Notes: generated by a model not told the origin, from the letters alone. A DNA stretch of 62,517 nt from Pseudomonas sp. PB106 (GCF_009764645.1 NZ_RWIM01000198.1:1-62517); one strand, 5' to 3'. Shown: positions 34,799 to 43,604, counted from the stretch's first letter. Translations and numbers: made by a program.

Positions 34799-35719
34799 AT
34801 GCACGCCTTACCGATTGCCAACACGCTGGAGCGGCGCAAAGCCTTCCAGAGTTTCCTCGGGGTCAGCCCGGCGCTGATCGCTATCTGTTTGTTTCTGGTG
34901 GTGCCGATTCTGATCGTCATCGGGTATTCGCTGATGGAAGCCAACCCCTACGGCGGGGTCAATAAAGTCTTCAGCAGCGACGCCTACACCTCGCTGCTGT
35001 TCGAACGGCAACTGGATGACAGCCTCGCGTTTGCCGACTCGTATCTGATCATCGCCCTGCGCTCGATCGGCATCGCCGGGCTGACCACCATCATCACCTT
35101 GCTGATCGGTTTTCCGGTGGCGGTGTGGCTGGCGATGCAGCCGGCGCATCGTCGCGGCTTGCTGATCTTTCTGATCACCGTGCCGTTCTGGGCCAACCTG
35201 CTGATCCGCACTTACGCGTGGATTCTGCTGCTGCGTAACACCGGAGTGATCAACAACAGCCTGATGGGCATGGGCGTTATCCACGAACCATTGCAGTTGT
35301 TGTACACCGACGGCGCTGTGCTGCTGGGGCTGGTTTACACCTACGCGCCGTTCGTGGTGTTGCCGATTTACGCGACGCTGGAAAAGATGGACATCCGCCT
35401 GCTCGAAGCCGCGCAGGATCTCTACGCTGGGCGTGTGCGCACGTTGCGCAAAGTGGTTTTGCCGATCGCCAAACCGGGGATTCTCGCCGGCGCGATCCTC
35501 ACTTTCGTGCCGTGCCTGGGCGCAATGATCGCCCCTGAACTGCTCGGTGGCGGCACACGAATGATGCTCGGCAACCTGATCTTCCGGCAATTCAGCGATG
35601 CGCGTAACTGGCCGTTTGGTGCAGCGCTGTCGCTGGTGCTGATGGCGGCCGTAATGCTGGTGCTGACCGTTTATGCCTTGCGCGCCGAGCGCCAGCGCAT
35701 CGCCAAAGGAGGTGCGTGA
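34799..35719 (+). CDS. polyamine-type ABC transporter permease (PotB-like)
   Basis: 306 residues, six predicted membrane helices. The coupling loop has the EAA motif EAAQDLYAGRVRTLRKVVLPIAKPGI, which docks on the ATPase. GGTRMMLGNLI near the C-terminus is typical of PotB/PotH. Starts 15 bases after the ATPase gene; its stop overlaps the next start by 1-4 bases. Confidence 0.92.
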   Translation: MHALPIANTLERRKAFQSFLGVSPALIAICLFLVVPILIVIGYSLMEANPYGGVNKVFSSDAYTSLLFERQLDDSLAFADSYLIIALRSIGIAGLTTIITLLIGFPVAVWLAMQPAHRRGLLIFLITVPFWANLLIRTYAWILLLRNTGVINNSLMGMGVIHEPLQLLYTDGAVLLGLVYTYAPFVVLPIYATLEKMDIRLLEAAQDLYAGRVRTLRKVVLPIAKPGILAGAILTFVPCLGAMIAPELLGGGTRMMLGNLIFRQFSDARNWPFGAALSLVLMAAVMLVLTVYALRAERQRIAKGGA

Positions 35720-36525
35720 TGATCGGCCTATTCAAACGCAAAGGGCTGGGCGTGCAGGACTTCCCTGGCTTCGGCGGCTTCAGTTTTCTGTTCTACCTGT
35801 ACCTCTACGCGCCGATCGTGGTGCTGGTGGTGTTCTCCTTCAATGCCAACCAATCGGCGACGGTGTGGACCGGTTTCAGCCTCGATTGGTATCGCGCCGC
35901 GTTCGCCAATCAGGCCTTGCGCCAGGCCGCCGGCAACAGCCTGTTGATCGCCGTCTGCGCAAGCATGATCGCCACGGCGATTGCCACCCTCGCCGCTCTC
36001 GGCACCTCGCGCGGCGCCAAGTTCAAGGGCCTGCACTTGTCGATGGGCGCGATCATGTTGCCGCTGGTGTTGCCGGAAATTGTCGTCGGTGTGGCGACGC
36101 TGGCGCTGTTCTCGACCATCGGTCTGTCGCTGGGCTACGGCAACCTGATCATCGCCCATACGGTGTTCTGCATTCCCTTCGCCTACCTGCCGATTCGCGC
36201 AAGGCTGAACGACATGGACCTGTCGCTGGAACAAGCCTCGGCCGACCTCTACGCCGGCCCGTGGCGGACCTTTCGCAAGGTCACTCTGCCGCTGCTGATG
36301 CCGGGGATTTTCTCCGGGCTGATGCTGGCCTTCATCGTCTCGCTGGATAACTTCGTGATCTCGATGATGGTCTCGCAGGCCGGCACCACGACCCTGCCGA
36401 TCTTCATTTTCGGCCTGCTGCGCATGGGCGTGACACCTGACGTCAACGCCGTGTCGACGCTGATCCTCGGCGTCTCGGTGCTGTTCGTCAGCCTCTCTTA
36501 CCTGTTGGGCAAAAAGAACGCCTGA
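35719..36525 (+). CDS. polyamine-type ABC transporter permease (PotC-like)
   Basis: 268 residues with six predicted helices and the EAA-type loop EQASADLYAGPWRTFRKVTL. SLDNFVISMMVSQAGTTTLPIFIF is typical of PotC/PotI. The ATG at 35719 is chosen over the GTG at 35716 because AGGAGGT lies five bases before it. Forms the heterodimeric channel with the preceding permease. Confidence 0.92.
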   Translation: MIGLFKRKGLGVQDFPGFGGFSFLFYLYLYAPIVVLVVFSFNANQSATVWTGFSLDWYRAAFANQALRQAAGNSLLIAVCASMIATAIATLAALGTSRGAKFKGLHLSMGAIMLPLVLPEIVVGVATLALFSTIGLSLGYGNLIIAHTVFCIPFAYLPIRARLNDMDLSLEQASADLYAGPWRTFRKVTLPLLMPGIFSGLMLAFIVSLDNFVISMMVSQAGTTTLPIFIFGLLRMGVTPDVNAVSTLILGVSVLFVSLSYLLGKKNA

Positions 36526-36552
36526 ACCTTTTACGACCTGTGGGGAAATAGC

Positions 36553-37599
36553 ATGAGCAAGTGGATAAAAAGCGTTGGCACTTCGTTGTTTCTGACTCTG
36601 CCGCTGAGCATGGCCGCGAGTGTTCAGGCTGCCGAAAAACTCAACGTGGTGAGCTGGAGCGGCTACTTTTCGCCGGAGATTCTCGCCAAGTTCCAGAAGC
36701 AGACCGGCATCGAAGTCACGGTCGATTCCTACGATTCCAACGAGACCTTGTTGGCGAAATTGAAACAGGGCGGTGCCGGTTATGACGTGGCGATTCCGTC
36801 GCACCAGTTCGTGCCGATCCTGATCAAGGAAAACCTGCTGGAACGCTTCGACCCGGTCAAAGAGCCCTACTACGCCAGCGTTGTGGATAACTTGAAAAAA
36901 CCGAGTTGGGACCCGGAGGGCGCGTATTCGGTGCCATTCATTTGGGGCACCACCAGTGTCGTACTCGATTCCGCACGCTACAAAGGCCCGGCCGACACCT
37001 ACAAGGTTTTGTATGAGCCGCCAGCCGAATTGCAGGGGCGCATCAACATGTTCGATTCGGTCAGCGACATGGTCGACATGGCCAGCCTCTATCTGAACAT
37101 TCCGCTGTGCAGCGAAGACCCGAAACAGATGCAGCAGGTGCTGACACTGCTCAAGGCGCAGAAGCCGTTCGTGAAAACCTACAGCTCCAAGGCCGGCTCG
37201 ATTCGCGAGAACCTCGCCTCCGGTGAAATCGACATGTCGATGTTCTGGGGCGGCTCGTCGATGCGTGCTCGCGAGATGAAGCCGACGCTGAAATACCTCT
37301 ACCCGAAAGAAGGCGTACTGGCCTGGGTCGATAACATGGTCATCCCTGCCGGCAGCAAGAATCCGGCGAATGCCAAGGCGTTCATCGCCTTCCTCAGCCA
37401 ACCGGAAAACTCGGCGATGACGCAGAACTTCCTCAAGCACCAGAGCCCGATCAAAGGCGTCGAACCGTTCCTCGACGCGGCGCTCAAGGACGCGCCGGAA
37501 CTGCACATTCCCGAGGGCACTAACGTGGTGTTCAGCAAGACTTGCGGCGAAGGCGCGATCCGCCTCGCCGACCGTCTCTGGACCAACCTGATGCGTTGA
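36553..37599 (+). CDS. polyamine-type ABC transporter, periplasmic binding protein
   Basis: PotD/PotF-like. 348 residues with a signal peptide cut about after residue 27 (SVQA). The mature part starts EKLNVVSWSGYFSPEILAKF, followed by YDVAIPSHQFV and the ligand-site region FIWGTTSVVLD. Several Trp/Asp/Glu residues that grip the amines in PotD appear by position, but I cannot confirm ligand identity. Followed by a terminator, then the amidase gene. Confidence 0.92.
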   Translation: MSKWIKSVGTSLFLTLPLSMAASVQAAEKLNVVSWSGYFSPEILAKFQKQTGIEVTVDSYDSNETLLAKLKQGGAGYDVAIPSHQFVPILIKENLLERFDPVKEPYYASVVDNLKKPSWDPEGAYSVPFIWGTTSVVLDSARYKGPADTYKVLYEPPAELQGRINMFDSVSDMVDMASLYLNIPLCSEDPKQMQQVLTLLKAQKPFVKTYSSKAGSIRENLASGEIDMSMFWGGSSMRAREMKPTLKYLYPKEGVLAWVDNMVIPAGSKNPANAKAFIAFLSQPENSAMTQNFLKHQSPIKGVEPFLDAALKDAPELHIPEGTNVVFSKTCGEGAIRLADRLWTNLMR

Positions 37600-37606
37600 C
37601 CTCTAC

Positions 37607-37634
37607 CGCCCCGTCACACTGGCGGGGCGTTTTT
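37607..37634 (+). terminator. terminator between binding protein and amidase genes
   Basis: CGCCCCG stem, nine-base loop, CGGGGCG, then five Ts. It may only partly stop transcription, since the amidase start follows 25 bases later without a clear promoter of its own. Confidence 0.75.
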
Positions 37635-37658
37635 CCAGCCGTCTGAAAGGCGCTTGCA

Positions 37659-39113
37659 ATGAACTCTAATAACATCAGCGAACTGGTCCTGTTGCAGGCC
37701 CATGAGCTCGCCGAACGCATCCGCCTGCGTCAGGTTTCCTGCCGGGAAGTGATGCAGACTTACCTTGCTCATATCGATCGTTTCAACCCGTTGGTCAATG
37801 CGCTGATCAGCCTGCAGTCGCCGGAACATCTGCTGGCGCAGGCCGATGAGCGCGACGCCGAACTGGCGCGCGGCGAGTACCGTGGCTGGATGCACGGCTT
37901 GCCCCACGCGATCAAGGATCTGTCGCTGACCCAGGGCATCCGCACCACGCTGGGTTCGCCGCTATACAAGGATTTTGTGCCTGAGCATGACGGCATCATG
38001 GTCGAGCGAATCAAAGCGGCCGGCGCAATCATCATCGGCAAGACCAACACCCCGGAATTCGGTCTCGGTTCGCAAAGCTACAACCCGTTGTTTGGCGCGA
38101 CTGCTTGCGCGTATGACCCGAGCAAGACGGCGGGCGGCAGCAGTGGTGGCGCGGCGGCGGCACTGGCGATGCATCTGGTGCCGGTGGCCGATGGCAGCGA
38201 CATGATGGGCTCGCTGCGTAATCCGGCGGCGTTCAACAACATCTTTGGGTTTCGTCCATCGCAGGGGCGCGTGCCGTTCGATGACAGTGCCGATCTGTTT
38301 TTTGATCAGCTCGGTTATGAGGGGCCAATGGCGCGCAGTGTGAGGGATGCGGCGTTGCTGTTGTCGGTGCAGGCCGGGGGCGATGCGCGGGCGCCGCTGT
38401 CGATCGCGGAATCCGGTGAGGCGTTTGCGGCACCGCTGGAACGTGATTTCAAAGGCACGCGATTGGGTTGGCTGGGCGATTTCGGTGGGTATCTGCCGAT
38501 GGAGCAAGGCGTGCTGTCGCTGTGCGAGAAGACCTTTGCCGACTTTGAAAGCCTCGGCTGCCACGTCGAGTCGGTTGAACCGGGTTTCGCGCCTGAGCGG
38601 CTGTGGAGCAGTTGGCGGACGTTGCGGCATTGGATGGTCGCGGGGTCGTTGGGCGCGACCTATGCCGATCCGCAGAAACGCGCCTTGTTGAAACCGGAAG
38701 CGATCTGGGAAGTGGAAAATGGCTTGAAGCTGTCGGCCAGCGAAGTGTTTGCAGCCTCGGTGGTGCGTAGCGATTGGTATCGGGCTATCTCTCGTCTGTT
38801 CGAAAAATACGATTACCTGCTGCTGCCGAGTGCCCAAGTGTTCCCGTTCGACAAAAGCCAACCGTGGCCGACGTCTATCGAAGGCGTGAGCATGGACACC
38901 TATCACCGCTGGATGGAGGTGGTCATCCCCGGCACGTTGTCCGGTTGCCCGGTGGCCAACGTCCAGGCCGGATTCAATTCGCAGGGTTTACCGATGGGCC
39001 TGCAAATCATCGGCAAGCACCAGGCCGACTTCGCTGTTCTGCAACTGGCGCACGCGTATGAGCAGGCCAGCCGCTGGTTCCAACGCTGTCCTTCGCCGCT
39101 GCTGAGTCAGTGA
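37659..39113 (+). CDS. amidase signature family hydrolase
   Basis: 484 residues. The Ser-cisSer-Lys triad is Lys86 (HAIKDL), Ser161 (GGSSGGAAAAL) and Ser185 (SDMMGSLRNPAAF), with the same 75 and 24 residue spacing as GatA. GatA has TGGS where this one has MMGS. No signal peptide, so it works in the cytosol. Its place behind a polyamine-type importer suggests it hydrolyses an imported amide, such as an acylated amine (inference). Not GatA itself, since no gatB/gatC is near. Confidence 0.9.
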   Translation: MNSNNISELVLLQAHELAERIRLRQVSCREVMQTYLAHIDRFNPLVNALISLQSPEHLLAQADERDAELARGEYRGWMHGLPHAIKDLSLTQGIRTTLGSPLYKDFVPEHDGIMVERIKAAGAIIIGKTNTPEFGLGSQSYNPLFGATACAYDPSKTAGGSSGGAAAALAMHLVPVADGSDMMGSLRNPAAFNNIFGFRPSQGRVPFDDSADLFFDQLGYEGPMARSVRDAALLLSVQAGGDARAPLSIAESGEAFAAPLERDFKGTRLGWLGDFGGYLPMEQGVLSLCEKTFADFESLGCHVESVEPGFAPERLWSSWRTLRHWMVAGSLGATYADPQKRALLKPEAIWEVENGLKLSASEVFAASVVRSDWYRAISRLFEKYDYLLLPSAQVFPFDKSQPWPTSIEGVSMDTYHRWMEVVIPGTLSGCPVANVQAGFNSQGLPMGLQIIGKHQADFAVLQLAHAYEQASRWFQRCPSPLLSQ

Positions 39114-39159
39114 TTTTGATAAACGGTTGAAAGCGTAGAAAAATTTTTTAAATTTACGC

Positions 39160-39188
39160 TTGACGCTTTTCCATTTCAGGGGAATAAT
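39160..39188 (+). promoter_or_regulatory. tRNA-Met promoter with GC-rich discriminator
   Basis: TTGACG at 39160-39165, a 17-base spacer, AATAAT at 39183-39188, then GCGCGCC just before the tRNA. GC-rich discriminators are typical of stringently controlled stable-RNA promoters. Confidence 0.75.
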
Positions 39189-39199
39189 GCGCGCCACTT

Positions 39200-39276
39200 G
39201 GCTACATAGCTCAGTTGGTTAGAGCATAGCATTCATAATGCTGGGGTCCGGGGTTCAAGTCCCTGTGTAGCCACCA
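39200..39276 (+). tRNA. tRNA-Met (CAU anticodon, elongator type)
   Basis: 77 bases including CCA. The acceptor GGCTACA pairs with TGTAGCC, the D arm has AGCTCAGTTGGTTAGAGC, and the anticodon loop TTCATAA gives CAT. The fully paired first base pair (G-C) indicates the elongator rather than the initiator. The CAT anticodon could also be a lysidine Ile tRNA; the acceptor sequence favours Met. Confidence 0.93.
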
Positions 39277-39286
39277 AGTACTAAAA

Positions 39287-39316
39287 ACGGCTTACCGAAA
39301 GGTAGGCCGTTTTTTT
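39287..39316. terminator. bidirectional terminator after tRNA-Met / symE
   Basis: ACGGCTTACC, loop GAAA, GGTAGGCCGT, then seven Ts. An A-run on the other side makes it work for the leftward symE-like gene as well. Near copies of the hairpin lie at 40333 and 43624. Confidence 0.9.
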
Positions 39317-39343
39317 ATGCCTCGAGAAAAGTCTCGGTATCTG

Positions 39344-39568
39344 TTATTCCGCCGTGATCACCAGACACCCTTTCATCACACGCACTTTGACGTTCTCGTT
39401 CACCTCGAATCCTGCCTGCCGTAACCACAGTCCGCGAAGCCTGATCCAGGGCACCGGTTTGGCGGGGCTGTAGGTTTTTTCCTTGGTGTGGACCGGGTAA
39501 AAATCAGCGGCGATTTTCAACCGACGTTCAGTGATGGGGGTTGATGACGTATGATTGGTTTTAGCCAT
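39344..39568 (-). CDS. SymE-family toxin-like protein
   Basis: 74 residues. The second half matches the SymE fold: VPWIRLRGLWLRQAGFEVNENVKVRVMKGCLVITAE, an AbrB/MazE-like beta-hairpin domain. E. coli SymE is an SOS-induced protein toxin held down by an antisense RNA; recent work points to nucleic-acid compaction rather than cleavage. I see no LexA box or antisense promoter that I could support. It lies 79 bases behind an XRE regulator on the same strand and just past tRNA-Met, a common entry site for foreign genes. Confidence 0.82.
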   Translation of the reverse strand: MAKTNHTSSTPITERRLKIAADFYPVHTKEKTYSPAKPVPWIRLRGLWLRQAGFEVNENVKVRVMKGCLVITAE

Positions 39569-39647
39569 GATTAGCTCCTGTTTAGCTGCTTGTGGTTAGC
39601 GGGGCCAAGGTGTTGGTGCACCTTGGTTCCGCGTTCTTTGGGTTACT

Positions 39648-40040
39648 TCAAACTTCTTTTTCTTCGTCGCTCGCTTTGGTCGCTGCCTGTGCGATCAGGG
39701 CGTCGAGCATCTGCGCAATAACCTTCTGTTGAACCTTCGAAAGCTCATTGATCGACTGCAACCGTCGATACCACGTCGAGGTCAAGCTGCGTCTGGGCGT
39801 CTCCTTGTACGAGGGAACGCCGAGCAAGTCTTCAACGGGCACGCGAAGCGCAAATGCCATCTTCACCAGTGTCGTGACCGGCATACTGCGCGTGCCCTCC
39901 TCGTAGCCCTGAAAGGTTTGCCGGGAAAGACCTAAAGCTCGTGCAAACCGCGTCTGTGTGATTTCGTGAACTGTGCGTAAGTGCGCAATGCGACTGCCCA
40001 TCGCCACCAGAAAATCGCGATCCTCATTGGAAACACTCAT
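39648..40040 (-). CDS. XRE-family HTH regulator
   Basis: 130 residues. The HTH spans about 13-70, with TQTRFARALGLSRQTFQGYEEGTRSMPVTTLVKMAFAL. The C-terminal 60 residues are charged (RSLTSTWYRRLQSINELSKVQQKVIAQML) and may dimerise. No toxin-type partner other than the SymE-like gene follows. Control of that gene is plausible from position. Leftward, second last gene before the tRNA. Confidence 0.88.
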   Translation of the reverse strand: MSVSNEDRDFLVAMGSRIAHLRTVHEITQTRFARALGLSRQTFQGYEEGTRSMPVTTLVKMAFALRVPVEDLLGVPSYKETPRRSLTSTWYRRLQSINELSKVQQKVIAQMLDALIAQAATKASDEEKEV

Positions 40041-40234
40041 GACAATGGCCGACTGAAAATAGAGTTGAATAACAACGGACTCATCCTTTTCATCTGAAAT
40101 CCATCCTGGAAAAAACGATAGAAACCATCCTCAGGTAAAGGCGCGTAGGTTGTCGACCTGAAAGGTTTGTAGGAGAAATGCGGAGCAACCGCCAATTTGC
40201 GGCGAGGTACTACAGGCGCGAAATGCGTTTTCAT
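40037..40234 (-). CDS. possible small ORF upstream of the XRE gene
   Basis: 65 codons on the minus strand starting at the ATG at 40234 and ending four bases into the XRE start (overlap typical of coupling). The product (MKTHFAPVVPRRKLAVAPH...) is basic and aromatic-rich. I recognise no family and see no strong ribosome site. It may be a leader or not expressed. Confidence 0.2.
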   Translation of the reverse strand: MKTHFAPVVPRRKLAVAPHFSYKPFRSTTYAPLPEDGFYRFFQDGFQMKRMSPLLFNSIFSRPLS

Positions 40235-40401
40235 TCGACTGAATCGGTACCGAGCGATCAGATTGAAAAAGCGCTGTAGGAAACGGGTCCGATCCAGGTA
40301 TGAATTAGATCGCGCAGCACAAATACAAAAAAACGGCTTACCGCAAAGTGAGCCGTTTTTTGTGTTTGGAGGAAAGTATCGGCAGCAAAGACACTGATAA
40401 T
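40041..40401. other. 361-base gap between XRE and DUF2817 genes
   Basis: Contains the weak ORF 40037-40234, about 95 bases of featureless sequence with the likely XRE promoter, and the hairpin at 40333-40361 that ends DUF2817 transcription. No other gene seen. Confidence 0.6.
40333..40361. terminator. bidirectional terminator after DUF2817 gene
   Basis: ACGGCTTAC, loop CGCAAA, GTGAGCCGT with one G-T pair, T-run to the right and A-run to the left. The hairpin closely copies the one at 39287, so the two bracket the symE-XRE block. Confidence 0.88.
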
Positions 40402-41511
40402 TTACTGCGACCAGTTCTCCAACGCCGACAACCCTTTCGCCCAAATCTGCCGAGTCCGCAGCCCCACCATCGCCCGCCAATCCGGATCGGCCGGATAAAA
40501 CTGCTCAAGCAAATTCACTTTGATCCCCCGCCCCGTCGCGTCCAGCGGATCGCCGTGCAAATGCAACCAATGGTCATCGCGCAAATGCCGATGTACATCC
40601 GGCCCCGGATAAGTCCCGCACTCGATCACGAACGGCATCAACTGCACGTCCGGTAAAGCATTGAGCAACGCCTGCGAGGTGTACCCGGTAGCTGTCGCCG
40701 CGACACCGGTTTCGCTCAAGGTGTTGGCGCCGGTGTGCAGCGTGTAAAGCCATGGGCCATAAATCGCCTGGGCTTGCGCGAGCGCCGGATAAGGCGACTG
40801 GGTAATCGTCAGCAACATCGGATGGCCGTATTCGCCAGCGCCAGTGTGCAGGTCAAAGCACATCACGGTTTCAGCGCCAGCCAGATGCGCTTCGATGATT
40901 TGATGCAGCGTACGATTCGACCAGCTCGGCGCGCGACCGCCGTAAAACAATCCATCTGGACGGCTGTGCTGACCGCCCTCGACAATCGACATTACCGCGG
41001 GCCAGCCGTGCTCGTTGATCTGCGCATCGAGCAGGGTATCGGCGCGTTGGCGCTCGGGGCCGTTCAAATCAGGACAGGCGTAAATTTCATGCAGTGCGGC
41101 GTAGGCGCGGTTGTCCGGCAACGACCCGGTGAAGTCCAGATGATTGCGGTTGAGGTCGATGTTGTCTTCGTTGACCCGGCGCAACCACGCCGTGCCCCAT
41201 GGGTTGATCAGGTGAACCATGACCACCGCGACATCCTTGGGTAGCGAGCCCGGTACGAAGGTTTTCAGCCATTCGATCTGACAGTCCGAGCCGTAATAAC
41301 CCTCGACCCCGTGCGTACCGCTGAGCGCTACCAGTCGGCGTTTGGCCTGTGGATCACCGAGCACGGCGACGTCGGTGCTCAGGGGTTCGCCGAAGGGGCC
41401 GCAACGTGGATGTGCGTAGGCGGTGAGTGTGGCGCAGGCGGCATTGGCGGCTGCCAGAAACTGTTCGCGTTGATCGCGGTAGCTGGATTCGGTGGGGAAC
41501 TTGCTGTGCAT
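40402..41511 (-). CDS. DUF2817 (M14-like) peptidase
   Basis: 369 residues, no signal peptide. Zinc-peptidase features of the M14 superfamily are visible: SGTHGVEGYYGSD (H and E of the HxxE-type zinc site), NEDNIDLNRNHLDF, and CFDLHTGAGEYG with the later His. The start at 41511 gives a clean N-terminus (HSKFPTESSYRDQREQFL); upstream codons read through a REP. Substrate unknown; carboxypeptidase or deacylase activity is expected for the superfamily. Confidence 0.85.
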   Translation of the reverse strand: MHSKFPTESSYRDQREQFLAAANAACATLTAYAHPRCGPFGEPLSTDVAVLGDPQAKRRLVALSGTHGVEGYYGSDCQIEWLKTFVPGSLPKDVAVVMVHLINPWGTAWLRRVNEDNIDLNRNHLDFTGSLPDNRAYAALHEIYACPDLNGPERQRADTLLDAQINEHGWPAVMSIVEGGQHSRPDGLFYGGRAPSWSNRTLHQIIEAHLAGAETVMCFDLHTGAGEYGHPMLLTITQSPYPALAQAQAIYGPWLYTLHTGANTLSETGVAATATGYTSQALLNALPDVQLMPFVIECGTYPGPDVHRHLRDDHWLHLHGDPLDATGRGIKVNLLEQFYPADPDWRAMVGLRTRQIWAKGLSALENWSQ

Positions 41512-41536
41512 ATCGGTCTCTTGTTGATCTTGTAAT

Positions 41537-41629
41537 TGTAGGCCTTCGCCTGCTCGCGATAGCGTCATCACATCCAACATCATTGCTGACTGACCCACCG
41601 CTATCGCGAGCAGGCTCACTCCTACAGGG
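41537..41629. repeat. REP pair with a degraded left arm
   Basis: The right arm CGCTATCGCGAGCAGGCTCA with CTCCTACAGGG (41599-41629) is intact. The left arm keeps TGCTCGCGATAGCG but its TGTAGG...CC part has drifted. GAGTGAGCCTGCTCGC family. Confidence 0.85.
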
Positions 41630-41771
41630 GATGTTGGTGCTCCATAAATTTGCAGTTGACCCTAGCGAACATCCGCCCTGAAAAGAAAGACAAAAATGCC
41701 CACCGGTTTGCGTCATGACCGAGCGGTCGATAAAGTCCCTCAGACTTTTATCCCACGGACGGAGAGCCCGC

Positions 41772-43604
41772 GTGTTTTCAGCCTCGCCCTTGAGCCGCTT
41801 TCGCCTGCCTGCCCTGACGCTGATCGTCAGCGCCCTGACCCTCACCGCGTGCAACGCCCCGCCCTCTTCGACCCTGCCGATGGCACCGGAAGCCGCGTCC
41901 GGTTTCCGCACTGATCTGCAAACCCGTCACGCCAGCCAACACATGGCAGCGGCGGCCAATCCACTGGCGGCTGAAGCCGGTCGCGAGATGCTGCGTCAGG
42001 GCGGTTCGGCGATTGATGCGGCGATTGCGATGCAAGCGGTACTGACTTTGGTTGAGCCGCAATCGTCCGGGATTGGTGGCGGCGCGATGATCGTGTTGTG
42101 GGATGGCAAACAGGTGCGCACGTATGACGGTCGCGAAACCGCACCGGCCGGCGCCACCGAGAAGCTGTTCCTGCGCGCCGACGGCCAACCGATGTCGTTC
42201 CCACAGGCGCAGATTGGCGGTCGGTCGGTGGGTACGCCGGGTGTGTTGCGTGCGCTGGAAATGGCGCACAAGCAACACGGTCGCCTGCCCTGGGCGAAGC
42301 TGTTTGAACCGGCGATCAAACTGTCCGAGCAAGGCTTTGCAATCTCCCCGCGTTTGCACTCGCTGCTGGAATCAGACCCGGCGATCCGCCAGTCGCCGGA
42401 CATGGCCAGGTATTTCCTCAACGCCGACGGCAGCGTCAAAGCCATCGGCACCCGCCTGCAAAACCCGGCGCTGGCGGCAGTCCTCAAACGCATCGCCAAT
42501 GAAGGCGCGGACGCCTTGTACAAAGGCCCGATCGCTGAAGAAATCGTCGCCAAGGTGCAGGGCCACGCCAATCCGGGCAGCCTGTCGCTGAACGATCTGC
42601 AGCGCTATCAGGCCAAGGAACGTGCGCCGCTGTGCACCGATTACAAACGTTGGCAGGTCTGCGGCATGCCGCCACCGTCGTCGGGAGGGATCGCCGTGGC
42701 GCAGATTCTCGGTACGTTGCAGGCGCTGGAAACCCGCGACCCGCGCCTTTCCCTGACACCGCTCAAACCGGTTAAAACCGACAAACCGGCCGGCATTGAA
42801 CCAGATCCCCAAGCCGTGCATTTGATCGCTGAAGCCGAACGCCTGGCCTACGCCGACCGTGCGCAATACGTCGCCGACACCGACTTCGTGACGGTGCCGG
42901 TCAAAGGTCTGGTCGACCCGGGTTATCTCGCCAGCCGCGCCAGCCTGATCGGCGAACGCAGCATGGGCAGCGCCAAACCGGGCACCCCGCCCGGCGTGCA
43001 AGTGGCCTACGCGCCGGATCGCTCGCCACTGCGCATTTCCACCTCGCAAGTGGTCGCGGTGGATGATCTGGGCGGTGCCGTGTCGATGACCACCACCATC
43101 GAAGCCGCGTTCGGTTCGCACCTGATGGTTCAGGGCTTTCTGCTCAATAACCAGATGACCGACTTCTCGTTCATCCCTGAAGAGAACGGGCAGAAAGTCG
43201 CCAACCGCGTCGAACCGGGCAAACGCCCACGCTCGTCGATGGCGCCAACGCTGATCTTTGATCGCAACAGTGGCGAATTCGTCGCCACGGTCGGCTCGCC
43301 GGGCGGTTCGCAAATCATCGAATACGTGGCGAAAACCACCGTCGGCCTGCTCGACTGGAATCTCGACCCGCAAAGCGCCATCAGCCTGCCCAACTTCGGC
43401 AGCCGTAACGGCCCCACCGAACTGGAACAAGGCCAATTCAGCCCGGCGCTGATTCAGGCGCTGAAAGACAAAGGCCACGCCGTCAATGAAATCGACATGA
43501 CCAGCGGCACCCAGGCCATCGTGCGGGTCAAGGATGCGCAAGGGAAGGCGTCGCTGAAAGGTGGCGCGGATCCAAGGCGTGAAGGCGAAGCGTTGGGGGA
43601 TTGA
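41772..43604 (+). CDS. ggt: gamma-glutamyltransferase-like lipoprotein
   Basis: 610 residues from the GTG at 41772 (GGAG upstream); the ATG at 41715 would add a basic lead and cannot be excluded. The signal ends in a lipobox (ALTLTACNA), so the enzyme sits in the envelope. The Ntn-hydrolase features are present: NPLAAEAGREMLRQGGSAIDAA near the start and a large/small subunit junction with nucleophile Thr424 in ISTSQVVAVDD. The usual TTH after the cleavage point reads TSQ here, so the neighbouring His is replaced by Gln. GSPGGSQIIEYV (oxyanion/substrate loop) is kept. Glutathione or another gamma-glutamyl/acyl amide may be the substrate. Confidence 0.88.
   Translation: MFSASPLSRFRLPALTLIVSALTLTACNAPPSSTLPMAPEAASGFRTDLQTRHASQHMAAAANPLAAEAGREMLRQGGSAIDAAIAMQAVLTLVEPQSSGIGGGAMIVLWDGKQVRTYDGRETAPAGATEKLFLRADGQPMSFPQAQIGGRSVGTPGVLRALEMAHKQHGRLPWAKLFEPAIKLSEQGFAISPRLHSLLESDPAIRQSPDMARYFLNADGSVKAIGTRLQNPALAAVLKRIANEGADALYKGPIAEEIVAKVQGHANPGSLSLNDLQRYQAKERAPLCTDYKRWQVCGMPPPSSGGIAVAQILGTLQALETRDPRLSLTPLKPVKTDKPAGIEPDPQAVHLIAEAERLAYADRAQYVADTDFVTVPVKGLVDPGYLASRASLIGERSMGSAKPGTPPGVQVAYAPDRSPLRISTSQVVAVDDLGGAVSMTTTIEAAFGSHLMVQGFLLNNQMTDFSFIPEENGQKVANRVEPGKRPRSSMAPTLIFDRNSGEFVATVGSPGGSQIIEYVAKTTVGLLDWNLDPQSAISLPNFGSRNGPTELEQGQFSPALIQALKDKGHAVNEIDMTSGTQAIVRVKDAQGKASLKGGADPRREGEALGD

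Noticed and set aside
35728..37506. 592-codon open frame opposite the ABC permease and binding-protein genes
   Set aside because: Arg/His/Gln-rich low-complexity product typical of antisense frames; the plus-strand genes are clear family members.
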